NCBI RefSeq assembly: GCF_020783315.1
Contig: NZ_CP086063.1
Location: 310,001 to 374,000 of the forward strand
DNA: 64,000 bases
Direction of reading: 5' to 3'
Origin: Ferruginibacter lapsinanis
GTDB taxonomy: Bacteria > Bacteroidota > Bacteroidia > Chitinophagales > Chitinophagaceae
Made by a program: the position numbers and the translations under genes. Under the pieces are notes generated by a model. It saw only the letters and a list, made by a program, of their open reading frames with translations. It was not told the DNA's origin and made no database searches. Below, piece after piece: positions 18,038 to 25,619 of the stretch. The first letter of the stretch is position 1. Each line of letters starts with the position of its first letter.

Positions 18038-18607
18038 TTAAAGAGACAGAATTAATGGTAAAATAAGATTTGACATAATAAAGCCACCAATCATAAAGCA
18101 ACAGGTAGCAACCAAAGAAGGCCACTGCAATGTAGATAAGCCCATGATGGAATGCCCGCTGGTACAGCCTCCGGCATAACGGGTGCCAAAGCCAATCATA
18201 AAACCTCCCAGCACCATCATGATCAATCCTTTTATAGTAAGCAATGCAGGCCAGTTAAATAATTGCTTAGGCACTAACCCTGTGTAATCAGTAATACCAT
18301 ATACAGTCAATTGACCAGCAAGTTTTTCACTGATCTTAACTGCTTCCGGATTGGCCAGAAAATTTGCAGCCATCATACCACCTAACAAGATCCCTGAAAC
18401 AAAAAAAAGATTCCACATCTCTTTTTTCCAATCGTATTTAAAGTATTTAATATTTGCCGGCACAACAATGGCACACACATGTCTCAGTGAAGAACTGATA
18501 CCAAATGACTTGTTACCAATAATTAATAATAACGGTACTGTTAAGCCGATCAACGGCCCTGCTACATACCAAGGCCAAGGTTGTTTGATCCATTCAAAAA
18601 TGCTCAT
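18038..18607 (-). CDS. YeeE/YedE family sulfur transport protein
   Basis: The 189-residue polytopic membrane protein holds the second signature of the family, GFGTRYAGGCTSGHSIMGL, whose cysteine is conserved. It forms an operon with the shorter YeeE/YedE partner 9 bp downstream. Likely role: uptake of thiosulfate or a related sulfane-sulfur compound, which is then handled by the neighbouring rhodaneses. The direction and substrate cannot be read from sequence. Confidence 0.83.
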   Translation of the reverse strand: MSIFEWIKQPWPWYVAGPLIGLTVPLLLIIGNKSFGISSSLRHVCAIVVPANIKYFKYDWKKEMWNLFFVSGILLGGMMAANFLANPEAVKISEKLAGQLTVYGITDYTGLVPKQLFNWPALLTIKGLIMMVLGGFMIGFGTRYAGGCTSGHSIMGLSTLQWPSLVATCCFMIGGFIMSNLILPLILSL

Positions 18608-18680
18608 ATTGTTATTAGATTACAATTTTAATTGCTAAATAAAGATAACAAAATTTGTACACTGATAGTATCAAACAATT

Positions 18681-18995
18681 TTAATTGATCTTGTTTCGAA
18701 GACTCATCCACCCCCCTCCATTGTATACATCTTTAAACCCACCAGATATTAGAATATTTTTTGCAGAAGCACTTCGCATGCCGGATGCACAGCAGGTAAT
18801 AACGGGCTTTTCTTTTTTCAATTTAGATAACTGACTTCTTAGTATGTCCAACGGAATATTAACTGCTCCTTGAATATGCCCGCTCTGGTATTCTCCTTTT
18901 GATCTCACATCAACAATAACAGCACCTTTTTCTACCAGTGCTTTAAAATCCGTCTTCGGACCTAATCCCAATAAATTCTTGATCAATTGTAACAT
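18681..18995 (-). CDS. Single-domain rhodanese
   Basis: Sulfurtransferase that carries sulfane sulfur on a cysteine. The 104 residues contain VIVDVRSKGEYQSGHIQGAVNIP and the active-site loop CCASGMRS (the second cysteine is in the catalytic position). No signal peptide is present; the first 15 residues are a hydrophobic/amphipathic helix. The next gene upstream is a shorter rhodanese with the same active-site loop, suggesting a local duplication. The YeeE pair lies 73 bp downstream. Confidence 0.9.
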   Translation of the reverse strand: MLQLIKNLLGLGPKTDFKALVEKGAVIVDVRSKGEYQSGHIQGAVNIPLDILRSQLSKLKKEKPVITCCASGMRSASAKNILISGGFKDVYNGGGWMSLRNKIN

Positions 18996-19019
18996 CGTTT
19001 TTTATTTTACTTTTTTTAG

Positions 19020-19265
19020 TTAATTAAGATTCATCCAACTTCCTCCATTTTCACAAGACACACCAACACTTTGCAAGAACAATGTTGCCTGAGCACTTCT
19101 CATACCCGATGCACAACATAATATTAGAGGTTGTTTCATTGCTTTTAATTCTTCCAATCGGTGTTGAATTTCCTGCAATGGAATATTAATGCTTCCGGGA
19201 AGATGTCCGTAGTTGAATTCATCGGTTGATCTGACATCTATAATTGTTTTGTTTTCCAAACTCAT
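19020..19265 (-). CDS. Compact rhodanese
   Basis: At 81 residues it is shorter than most rhodanese domains (about 100), because it starts directly at the first beta strand (TIIDVRSTDEFNYGHLPGSINIP). The active-site loop CCASGMRSA is identical to that of the adjacent 104-residue rhodanese. It is cytoplasmic. Located 25 bp after the OsmC gene in the OsmC operon, 24 bp before the next rhodanese. Confidence 0.88.
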   Translation of the reverse strand: MSLENKTIIDVRSTDEFNYGHLPGSINIPLQEIQHRLEELKAMKQPLILCCASGMRSAQATLFLQSVGVSCENGGSWMNLN

Positions 19266-19290
19266 TGTATAGAATTTATATTTTAAATTA

Positions 19291-19749
19291 TTAATTTAAT
19301 TGAGCAGCTGTAGTTTTATTATTAAATATCTGCACACCGTTATAACTAACCTCCCAGGTTACGGGTAATGCTTTCTTCAGCATACTACTAACACCACAAT
19401 ATTTTTCCTGAGAATCAGCAACTGCATTTAGAGCTGCTGACTTGTTTTCTTCATTGCCTTTGAAATCATAAATAACATGTATTTCAGTATACTGTATCGG
19501 CGCTTGTTTACTGGTTTCACCGATCACCCTCATACTAAAATCATCGACAGACCTATTTGCTTTTTTAAGTAGTGCTGCTATATCCATTCCCGTACAACCG
19601 GCAAGGGCTGTAAGTATAAAAGGTTTTGGTATCGGACCATTGTCTTCCCCGCCTACTTTTTCCGGAGCATCCATTATAATTGTATGTCCATTTACTAATG
19701 CATTGAATTGCATTTTACCCATCCATTGAACTTCTATTTCGTGTGCCAT
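19291..19749 (-). CDS. OsmC-family protein
   Basis: OsmC/Ohr-fold proteins reduce organic peroxides or act on persulfides with paired cysteines. The 152-residue protein contains the central helix ILTALAGCTGMDIAALLKKA with one cysteine, and CGVSSMLKKALPVTWEVS with the second, the usual spacing in this fold. It is the first gene of the operon that continues with two rhodaneses and two YeeE/YedE genes. A TGTAAC-N4-GTAAC operator plus -7 element lies upstream (19783-19827). Context favours a role in reactive sulfur handling. Confidence 0.88.
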   Translation of the reverse strand: MAHEIEVQWMGKMQFNALVNGHTIIMDAPEKVGGEDNGPIPKPFILTALAGCTGMDIAALLKKANRSVDDFSMRVIGETSKQAPIQYTEIHVIYDFKGNEENKSAALNAVADSQEKYCGVSSMLKKALPVTWEVSYNGVQIFNNKTTAAQLN

Positions 19750-19782
19750 TTTATTTGGTTTTATTTGTACGAATATTTAATA

Positions 19783-19827
19783 CAAAATTCCCACAATAAA
19801 AACCATGGCATGGTTACTTATGTTACA
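19783..19827 (-). promoter_or_regulatory. Sulfur-block operator and promoter of the OsmC operon
   Basis: On the minus strand the operator TGTAACATAAGTAAC (19827-19813) is followed after exactly 22 bp by GAATTTTG (19790-19783), a match to the Bacteroidota -7 consensus TAnnTTTG in six of the eight positions. The start codon is at 19749. The same layout occurs at three other promoters in this block. Confidence 0.72.
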
Positions 19828-19864
19828 ATTGAAAAAAGAAATAAGAAAAATAAGGAAAGCCTAA

Positions 19865-20158
19865 TCAGGCAAATTTTTGAAGCACTCCTATTAAAGCATT
19901 TTTTTGTACAACTCCACTTTGTCTCCATAACACCTTCCCGTTTTTAAACAGTATAAGTGTTGGCACACCTTGTATCTGGTAGTCACTGGCTACCTGAGGA
20001 TTTTTATCTACGTCTATTTTTATGATACTTGCTGCATCACCTATACCCGATTTAACTTCTTTTAAAACAGGAGCCATCATTTTGCAAGGGCCACACCATT
20101 CTGCAAAGAAATCAACCAATACAGGTTTATCTGATTGTATCAATTCATTAAATGTCAT
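19865..20158 (-). CDS. trxA: Thioredoxin
   Basis: Small redox protein; the 97 residues have the active site WCGPCK at 21-26 and the cis-proline segment [14 protein letters not shown]. It lacks a signal peptide, so it works in the cytoplasm, likely releasing sulfide from rhodanese or OsmC persulfides. Its start overlaps the end of the preceding small membrane protein by 11 bp, so translation may be coupled. It is the last gene of the DUF2892 operon. Confidence 0.93.
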   Translation of the reverse strand: MTFNELIQSDKPVLVDFFAEWCGPCKMMAPVLKEVKSGIGDAASIIKIDVDKNPQVASDYQIQGVPTLILFKNGKVLWRQSGVVQKNALIGVLQKFA

Positions 20159-20369
20159 TTTGCTGATTGTTATTTTTCACACTTGTTTTTAACAAACTCA
20201 GTAATAAGCTACCCATTAATGCTCCGTACAGGGTACTTCTGATCGGATTTGAAGTTATCGCACAAGATCCACTTGTGCAACCTACAAAATTCCAATACAA
20301 AAAACCTCCAACTGCCCCAATTGCAGCACCGATCACATATAATTTACTCTTATCAAACCACTTCTTCAT
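20148..20369 (-). CDS. Small membrane protein, DUF6132-like
   Basis: The preferred start is the ATG at 20369 ([20 protein letters not shown]), because an upstream extension to 20432 would run inside the preceding gene and is hydrophilic; another ATG at 20378 is also possible. About 73 residues with two membrane segments and a conserved cysteine pair, [14 protein letters not shown], next to the membrane. This pattern fits DUF6132, a family common beside rhodanese and thioredoxin genes in Bacteroidota. Its function is unknown; the cysteines suggest sulfur or redox handling. Confidence 0.75.
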   Translation of the reverse strand: MKKWFDKSKLYVIGAAIGAVGGFLYWNFVGCTSGSCAITSNPIRSTLYGALMGSLLLSLLKTSVKNNNQQNDI

Positions 20370-20592
20370 ATGTAACATCTTTTTTATTTTCTTCAGATCG
20401 TTTACTTGTAGTTGAACAACCTGCAGTTCCACAACAACCTATATTAAACACTGCCATGCCGGTAAATACCAGTCCTGCGATGCCAAATACAATATCACGT
20501 GCAATCATAGACTGTACAAGTATTGCAATGCCCATTATCAATCTAATGAGTCTCATCAAATTCCAGTTACTCAAAATAGCTTGTCTCATCAT
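20353..20592 (-). CDS. Small membrane protein with C-terminal cysteine pair
   Basis: The 79-residue protein has two membrane helices (LMRLIRLIMGIAILVQSMI and a second at about 32-52) followed by NIGCCGTAGCST, with three cysteines, and a charged tail. Similar small proteins occur with thioredoxin and rhodanese genes in Bacteroidota. Its stop overlaps the next gene by 17 bp with the preferred start there. Function unknown. Confidence 0.72.
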   Translation of the reverse strand: MMRQAILSNWNLMRLIRLIMGIAILVQSMIARDIVFGIAGLVFTGMAVFNIGCCGTAGCSTTSKRSEENKKDVTYEEVV

Positions 20593-20613
20593 TAATAATA
20601 TTATGGTAAAAAA

Positions 20614-21303
20614 TTATAACTGTTGAATAAACTCTTTTATATCTACAATGCCTTCCTTTTGCCAAACTATTTTACCTTCTTTATAAATGAAAAAAGCAGG
20701 AAAAGATTGCACTTTCAATTCTACACCTATACCTGTTTGTTCTGCTCCATTAATTTTAAGCAGTACAAATTTTGAGCCATGCATGGCTACTAAGGAATCT
20801 ACTACAGGAGCCATTTTTCTGCAAGGCGGACACCAATCTGCACTGATATCTACCAACACCGTTTTATCTAATGGAATTTGTTCCATGTATTCCTGCATGG
20901 TCATTTGTTTTACTGAAACTGCCTGTACCAGCGGTTTATTAGCAGCCTTCCAGGCTTTAATGCCTCCCGTAAGGTTATAGGCATTAAATCCATTTTGCAG
21001 CAACCATTCTGTGGCTGCCTTGCTTCTTGCCCTGGCAAGACAATAAGTATACACAGGTTTTGCTTTATCTAAAGCTTTAACTCTTTCTGCAAATTCTGTT
21101 TTATTATTCCAATCTGCCAACATTGAATTATTTAAATGACCAGATTGATATTCGTCGGCTGTACGCACATCTAACAACTGAATATCAGTTTTCGAAATTG
21201 CTTTTTCAAATTCATCAACAGAAAGATTATTGACCTGCGCCTCACTATTGCAAGCTGTCAATAAACTAACATAGCTTACTAACAGAAAAAATATTTTTTT
21301 CAT
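20614..21303 (-). CDS. Lipoprotein with rhodanese and thioredoxin domains
   Basis: Envelope protein with a lipoprotein signal ending at C18 (SLLTAC). Residues about 30-125 form a rhodanese (LLDVRTADEYQSGHL; active-site loop YCLARARSK) and residues about 130-229 a thioredoxin (VDISADWCPPCRKMAP). A rhodanese and a reductase in one exported chain suggest that bound persulfide is reduced in the periplasm. It lies 9 bp after the DUF2892 gene and 21 bp before the next gene. Confidence 0.9.
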   Translation of the reverse strand: MKKIFFLLVSYVSLLTACNSEAQVNNLSVDEFEKAISKTDIQLLDVRTADEYQSGHLNNSMLADWNNKTEFAERVKALDKAKPVYTYCLARARSKAATEWLLQNGFNAYNLTGGIKAWKAANKPLVQAVSVKQMTMQEYMEQIPLDKTVLVDISADWCPPCRKMAPVVDSLVAMHGSKFVLLKINGAEQTGIGVELKVQSFPAFFIYKEGKIVWQKEGIVDIKEFIQQL

Positions 21304-21312
21304 ACTAGGATT

Positions 21313-21519
21313 TTATTCTTTTTTCTTACAAGTATTAATACCTAACAAAGTATACAAGGGGCAAAAACTTATAAGACTTGTTACCAAAAAAACACCTCCC
21401 AACACTAATAATATCATACCAAAAGTACCACTAATAATATGTGTGGAATACAATAATGATATTACTATAGCAACAATGATTCTTATTATGCGATCTGCAT
21501 TACCCATATTTTTTCTCAT
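21313..21519 (-). CDS. YgaP-like DUF2892 membrane protein
   Basis: About 68 residues with two membrane helices; the sequence MRKNMGNADRIIRIIVA is the standard start of DUF2892 proteins, so the ATG at 21519 is used instead of the one at 21639. The operator at 21566-21580 and -7 element at 21536-21543 lie just before this start, which supports the choice, since in the longer frame they would be inside the gene. SFCPLYTLLGINTC near the C-terminus is also typical. It opens the operon down to thioredoxin. Confidence 0.85.
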   Translation of the reverse strand: MRKNMGNADRIIRIIVAIVISLLYSTHIISGTFGMILLVLGGVFLVTSLISFCPLYTLLGINTCKKKE

Positions 21520-21535
21520 GTGATTAGTTTTAAGC

Positions 21536-21580
21536 GCAAGATAGGTTACATGCCAACAATTTTCTGCTACTTTTGTTACA
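21536..21580 (-). promoter_or_regulatory. Sulfur-block operator and promoter of the DUF2892 operon
   Basis: On the minus strand TGTAACAAAAGTAGC (21580-21566; one change from the other operators) is followed after 22 bp by TATCTTGC (21543-21536). An extra TGTAAC copy lies directly before the -7 element. It drives DUF2892, the rhodanese-thioredoxin lipoprotein, two small membrane proteins and thioredoxin. Confidence 0.68.
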
Positions 21581-21672
21581 CTACCGTTTTTATATATGAA
21601 GAATGCATCCTTATCGGATGCACTCGGTTTTTCAATCACGGTTTACCATGATCAAACTTCTTCAACAAGATA

Positions 21673-23088
21673 TTATACCTGCATTATTTTACTCTGACAA
21701 ACAAAATCTGTTTTTGGCAGATCTGTTTTGCTGATCGCAGCAAAACCACCGGCAATCTCTGTAAAATTCCTGTACCCTCTTGCTTGTAAAATAGATGCTG
21801 CCATCATACTACGATATCCTCCTGCACAGTGTATAAAAAAATGCTCCTCGGGATTAATGTCTTTTATCCAATCGTTGATATAAGCCAAGGGTTTGTTATA
21901 CGCTTCTTCAATATGTTCTGCAGCATATTCCGTTTCTTTTCTCACATCAATGATCTTATCTGCTCCGATCTTTACATGCTGAGCAAATTGCTCTGCACTG
22001 ATCCTGTCGACAGTATCAGCCTCTTTACCGGAAGCCAGCCATGCTGCAAAACCACCTTTGATATGCCCCAATATATTATCAAATCCAACACGACTTAAAC
22101 GAGTAACCGTTTCTTCTTCTTTACCTTCATCGGTCACTAATAATAAAGGTTGTTTAACATCAACAATTAAAGCACCAACCCAAGGGGCAAAGTCTCCATC
22201 CAATCCAATGTTTACAGATTGTGGTATAAACCCTTTATAAAAATCCTGATTAGATCTTGTATCTAAGATCAACGCCAACGTACTTTCTGCAACTGCTTCA
22301 AATTCATCCGGTGTTAAAGCTTTCATTCCTTTATGCAAAACAGTATCAAAACTTTCGTATCCCTTTTTATTCATCGCAACATTCAACCCGAAATAAGCCG
22401 GAGGTGGAAGAAGACCATCAGTAATTGCCTTGATGAAAGCGACTTTGTTTGGTTGATTCAACGCATAGTTCACCTTTTTTTGATTGCCCAATGTATCAAC
22501 TGTTTCTTTCATCATATTTTTTCCGCAGGCACTACCGGCACCATGTGCAGGATAAACGATCACATCATCTGCCAATGGCATAATCTTATTCATCAAACTT
22601 TCATATAATAAACCGGCTAATTCTTCCTGGGTCATACTGGCGGCCTTCTGTGCCAGATCGGGTCTTCCTACATCTCCCAAAAACAAGGTATCGCCACTGA
22701 AAATACAGTGACCTTTTCCCGACTCATCTTTTAATAAAAAAGTAGTACTCTCCAATGTATGTCCCGGAGTATGCAATACTTTGACGACCACATTACCGAG
22801 TGTAAATTCCTCTCCATCTTTTGCAGAAATACAATCGAATTCACATGCAGCATTCGGTCCATATACTATTGATGCTCCGGTTTTTCTTTGCAGATCTACA
22901 TGACCACTTACAAAATCAGCATGAAAGTGTGTTTCAAAAATATATTTTAATTTAACCCTATCTTTTGCAATACGCTTTAAATAAGGCTCCACTTCCCGAA
23001 GCGGATCAATGATAGCCGCCTCCCCATTACTTGTAATATAGTAAGCACCCTGCGCCAAACATCCCGTATATATTTGTTCGATCTTCAT
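21673..23088 (-). CDS. Persulfide dioxygenase fused to two rhodanese domains
   Basis: Metallo-beta-lactamase-fold enzyme that oxidises glutathione or low-molecular-weight persulfide to sulfite, followed by sulfurtransferase modules. Residues 1-240 hold the metal site THFHADFVSGH (H54, H56, D58, H63), AHG and GDTLFLGDVGRPDL. Residues about 255-350 form a rhodanese that has lost its cysteine (LLLVTDEGKEEE in the active-site place), and about 360-465 a catalytic one (IHCAGGYRSMMA). 471 residues is the usual length of this fusion. It has its own promoter with the shared operator at 23107-23151. Confidence 0.9.
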   Translation of the reverse strand: MKIEQIYTGCLAQGAYYITSNGEAAIIDPLREVEPYLKRIAKDRVKLKYIFETHFHADFVSGHVDLQRKTGASIVYGPNAACEFDCISAKDGEEFTLGNVVVKVLHTPGHTLESTTFLLKDESGKGHCIFSGDTLFLGDVGRPDLAQKAASMTQEELAGLLYESLMNKIMPLADDVIVYPAHGAGSACGKNMMKETVDTLGNQKKVNYALNQPNKVAFIKAITDGLLPPPAYFGLNVAMNKKGYESFDTVLHKGMKALTPDEFEAVAESTLALILDTRSNQDFYKGFIPQSVNIGLDGDFAPWVGALIVDVKQPLLLVTDEGKEEETVTRLSRVGFDNILGHIKGGFAAWLASGKEADTVDRISAEQFAQHVKIGADKIIDVRKETEYAAEHIEEAYNKPLAYINDWIKDINPEEHFFIHCAGGYRSMMAASILQARGYRNFTEIAGGFAAISKTDLPKTDFVCQSKIMQV

Positions 23089-23106
23089 ATAATTATTTTA
23101 CTTGTA

Positions 23107-23151
23107 CAAAATTGAGCATTTACAACTTCCTACTCAGTTACTTTTGTTACA
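23107..23151 (-). promoter_or_regulatory. Sulfur-block operator and promoter of persulfide dioxygenase
   Basis: On the minus strand TGTAACAAAAGTAAC (23151-23137) is followed after 22 bp by CAATTTTG (23114-23107), which fits TAnnTTTG in all but the first base. The start codon is at 23088, leaving a short leader. Confidence 0.75.
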
Positions 23152-23171
23152 AAACTTCTCTTACCATACAA

Positions 23172-23975
23172 TTATTTCAGTATCGTTTCTTTAATGATAA
23201 TATAGACACCCATTAACAATACAAACCAGCCAAAAGTTTTTTTAAGCTTATTCCCATCAATTTTTCTTCCGAGATACCCTCCTATAAATATTCCTACTAC
23301 CGCCATAGAAGTGATAGCTAATAACAACTTCCAATCAATAATAAAATGTCCGGCATCACCAGCAAAACCTATCATAGAATTTAGAGCAATGATCAACAAA
23401 GACGTTCCAATAGCTTGTTTCATCGGCATCTTCAGTAAAATGACCAATACAGGAATAATGAGGAATCCACCGCCTGCACCTAACAAACCCGTTACCAACC
23501 CTATCATTACACCATAAAATAATAATTTTGTGGTATGATGATCATTGCCTGTAACGGCAGTACCTGTAACCAAATTCATTTTGCTTTTTTTTATCATAGC
23601 GACGGAAGCTAATAGCATTAAAACTGCGAACAGTAACATAATTGCCATTGATTGAGTGATCAAAATATGTTCGTTGGAGAAAATAACAGAAGGTATCTTT
23701 GGCATTATTATTTTCCTCGTAAAATAGACAGTAACAATGGAAGATATGCCAAAAAGTAAAGCAGTTTTGATATTCACCAATCCCTTTCGATAACTGTTTG
23801 CTGCACCAACCATAGAAGTAGACCCCACAATAAATAATGAGTAAGATGTGGCCAGCAAAGGATTTACACCCAATACATACACCAGTATGGGTACAGTTAA
23901 AATAGAACCACCTCCGCCTATTATCCCAAGCGAAATGCCTACCAAAGCTGCCAGAAAAAAACCGAGTATTTCCAT
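23172..23975 (-). CDS. TauE/SafE-family sulfite exporter
   Basis: The 267-residue membrane protein has about eight helices and two repeated glycine motifs, GISLGIIGGGGSILTVPIL and GLVTGLLGAGGGFLIIPVL, diagnostic of TauE/SafE anion exporters. Beside a persulfide dioxygenase, which produces sulfite, sulfite export is the likely job. It has its own promoter with the shared operator (23992-24036). Divergent from the fasciclin gene. Confidence 0.92.
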   Translation of the reverse strand: MEILGFFLAALVGISLGIIGGGGSILTVPILVYVLGVNPLLATSYSLFIVGSTSMVGAANSYRKGLVNIKTALLFGISSIVTVYFTRKIIMPKIPSVIFSNEHILITQSMAIMLLFAVLMLLASVAMIKKSKMNLVTGTAVTGNDHHTTKLLFYGVMIGLVTGLLGAGGGFLIIPVLVILLKMPMKQAIGTSLLIIALNSMIGFAGDAGHFIIDWKLLLAITSMAVVGIFIGGYLGRKIDGNKLKKTFGWFVLLMGVYIIIKETILK

Positions 23976-23991
23976 AGTATGTTGATTGATG

Positions 23992-24036
23992 CAAAGTTGG
24001 TTACAGTTGAAAGAAGTCTTGGTTACAAAAGTTACA
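23992..24036 (-). promoter_or_regulatory. Sulfur-block operator and promoter of the TauE gene
   Basis: On the minus strand TGTAACTTTTGTAAC (24036-24022) is followed after 22 bp by CAACTTTG (23999-23992), a one-mismatch fit to TAnnTTTG. A further TGTAAC lies at the end of the spacer, as at the DUF2892 promoter. Confidence 0.75.
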
Positions 24037-24082
24037 CTTTGATTTGGTAGTCCTTAAGATTTTTTTATGACTTTCGTCAATT

Positions 24083-24126
24083 GTGATTCAAGTCATAATA
24101 TGAATACATCCTGCTGATTAGTTTTA
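24083..24126 (+). promoter_or_regulatory. FNR-like site and promoter of the fasciclin gene
   Basis: GTGATTCAAGTCAT (24083-24096) is a near-palindrome of the TGAT-N4-ATCA type with one changed base in the right half. After 22 bp comes TAGTTTTA (24119-24126), matching TAnnTTTG except the last base. The start codon is at 24147. Same layout as two other promoters in the nos region. Confidence 0.65.
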
Positions 24127-24146
24127 TCGAAATAAAATTTTTATAT

Positions 24147-24716
24147 ATGAAAAGAGAATTTAAAATAATATTTACTGCAGCAATCCTCACACTGGCTGTA
24201 TCATGTAATTCAAACGAAGAACCTAAAACAGTATCTCCGGAAACAGCTGCCAATACCGGAGCCGGACAATCGGCTGTACAAGATGACCAATCCGCTAAGA
24301 ATGTTGTACAGGTTGCTGTAGGCAGTAAAGATCACACCACTTTGGTAACTGCACTAAAAGCAGCTGACCTTGTAGATGCTTTAAGTAATGCAGGACCTTT
24401 TACAGTATTTGCGCCTACCAATGCAGCTTTCGACAAATTACCTGCCGGTACAGTTGATGGCTTATTAAAACCTGAAAAGAAAGATGCACTTACCGACATT
24501 CTGCAATACCATGTTTCTGTGGGTGTATTCAAAGAAGATATGTTGCAGGATGGGCAAGTGATCGGACAAGTAAATGGAGGCAACATCTCAATCAGTAAAA
24601 AAGATGGTAAAATAATGGTGAATGGAACCGCCAATGTTATTGCGGCCATTCCTGCATCCAATGGAATTGTATATGTAATTGACCAGGTATTATTGCCACC
24701 TCCTGCTCAAAAATAA
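24147..24716 (+). CDS. Fasciclin-domain lipoprotein
   Basis: A secreted lipoprotein: the signal peptide ends in LAVSC20, and a 40-residue Ser/Thr/Ala/Gln-rich linker leads into one FAS1 domain (residues about 50-187), with GPFTVFAPTNAAFDKLP and the C-terminal NGIVYVIDQVLLPP. FAS1 domains mediate adhesion or binding at the cell surface; the ligand is unknown. An FNR-like site in its promoter links it to the nos genes. A bidirectional terminator follows. Confidence 0.92.
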   Translation: MKREFKIIFTAAILTLAVSCNSNEEPKTVSPETAANTGAGQSAVQDDQSAKNVVQVAVGSKDHTTLVTALKAADLVDALSNAGPFTVFAPTNAAFDKLPAGTVDGLLKPEKKDALTDILQYHVSVGVFKEDMLQDGQVIGQVNGGNISISKKDGKIMVNGTANVIAAIPASNGIVYVIDQVLLPPPAQK

Positions 24717-24734
24717 AACGACCCATCTATCTCT

Positions 24735-24768
24735 AAAAAAAGCATGCAATATTTGACATGCTTTTTTT
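24735..24768. terminator. Bidirectional terminator between fasciclin and globin genes
   Basis: Twelve-base arms AAAAAAAGCATG and CATGCTTTTTTT around a 10-nt loop, with a T-run on either strand. It ends the fasciclin transcript and, on the minus strand, the nos operon. Confidence 0.85.
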
Positions 24769-24772
24769 GTGC

Positions 24773-25171
24773 CTAAAACACTTTATCGTGAGATGAATCT
24801 TCTTTAAATATCTTTATCTGCATCACTGTAGATATACTTATCGCTCTTTGTTTAGCAAGATCAGCTATAGCGCCTTCAAATAACTCGTTCACTGTTGTAC
24901 TAAAGAGATGATTCCATTGCGCAAAATGCTCCTGGGTCAATGGCATCAAACGATGTAAATGTTTATGCAACTCCATTGGATTGCCTTCATAGCTTCCAGT
25001 ATAAAACAATGTATTTTCCCAAAAATTATACATTACCGGTAAATGTTTTTCCCAGTTCACTTTTACCACATCGGTAAAAATATATCCAATGATCGTATCA
25101 TTCTTTACCTTATCGTAAAACGTATTTACCAATAACTCCACATCTTTCTTATTTTCAATATCCTTTTTCAT
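24773..25171 (-). CDS. Truncated hemoglobin, group III-like
   Basis: Small heme protein of 132 residues, probably binding O2 or NO. The pattern NTFYDKVKNDTIIGYIFTDV, the WEKHLPVMYNFWENTLFYTG segment and the histidine-rich helix MELHKHLHRLM with the proximal histidine are typical of truncated globins. It is the last gene of the nos operon, after hemerythrin, so NO protection of the N2O pathway is plausible. 11 bp separate it from the hemerythrin gene. Confidence 0.85.
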   Translation of the reverse strand: MKKDIENKKDVELLVNTFYDKVKNDTIIGYIFTDVVKVNWEKHLPVMYNFWENTLFYTGSYEGNPMELHKHLHRLMPLTQEHFAQWNHLFSTTVNELFEGAIADLAKQRAISISTVMQIKIFKEDSSHDKVF

Positions 25172-25182
25172 AGCTCAAACTT

Positions 25183-25617
25183 TTATAGCGAATTGAAATC
25201 AAAACTGTTCAATATTTCTTCACTACAATATTGCTGTATCATTGGAAACAACACACGTTCTTCTTTACGTATATGTTCATCCAAAGCCAGCCCCAGCGCA
25301 TTTAATTCGTCGATGGTATTATCCGGTTTACTTAACGAAAGGAAAGCCGCTGTCAACAACTGATGCTCTCTAAAAATATCATCTGTTAATTTTGTGATCT
25401 CTTCATGAACATCTTTTACTTTGCCCAACATTATCTCTTCATTTTTAAAATGTTGTTTCAACTTGGAATGATACAGAGCTAATGCATAAGCAGCTTTCTC
25501 TTGTATTTGAGTTGGCATACCCTTATAATCAGGCACTTCTTTTTTTAATAGCTGTGCCAATAGTAAGGCGTCGTGGTGTTCTCTTGATAATGGCACCAGA
25601 GATTTATGTCTTATCAT
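25183..25617 (-). CDS. Hemerythrin (HHE) domain protein
   Basis: A four-helix di-iron protein of 144 residues. Iron-ligand candidates are in SREHHDALLLAQ, LYHSKLKQHFKNEE, FREHQLL and LDEHIRKEERVLFP. HHE proteins bind O2 or NO or help repair iron centres. It lies 2 bp downstream of nosY and 11 bp upstream of the globin, so it is part of the nos operon. Confidence 0.88.
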   Translation of the reverse strand: MIRHKSLVPLSREHHDALLLAQLLKKEVPDYKGMPTQIQEKAAYALALYHSKLKQHFKNEEIMLGKVKDVHEEITKLTDDIFREHQLLTAAFLSLSKPDNTIDELNALGLALDEHIRKEERVLFPMIQQYCSEEILNSFDFNSL

Positions 25618-25619
25618 AA

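Noticed and set aside
18608..18660. A fifth TGTAAC-type operator before the YeeE/YedE genes (GTTAT...ATTACA)
   Set aside because: The spacing is one base shorter, bases differ and it is too close to the start codon.
21313..21639. Longer DUF2892 frame starting at 21639
   Set aside because: It would place the operator and -7 element inside the gene, and the extra residues are unlike the family.
23542..23994. 150-codon frame overlapping the TauE gene on the same strand
   Set aside because: A shadow of the TauE gene in another frame, rich in Cys, His and Tyr with no motif.
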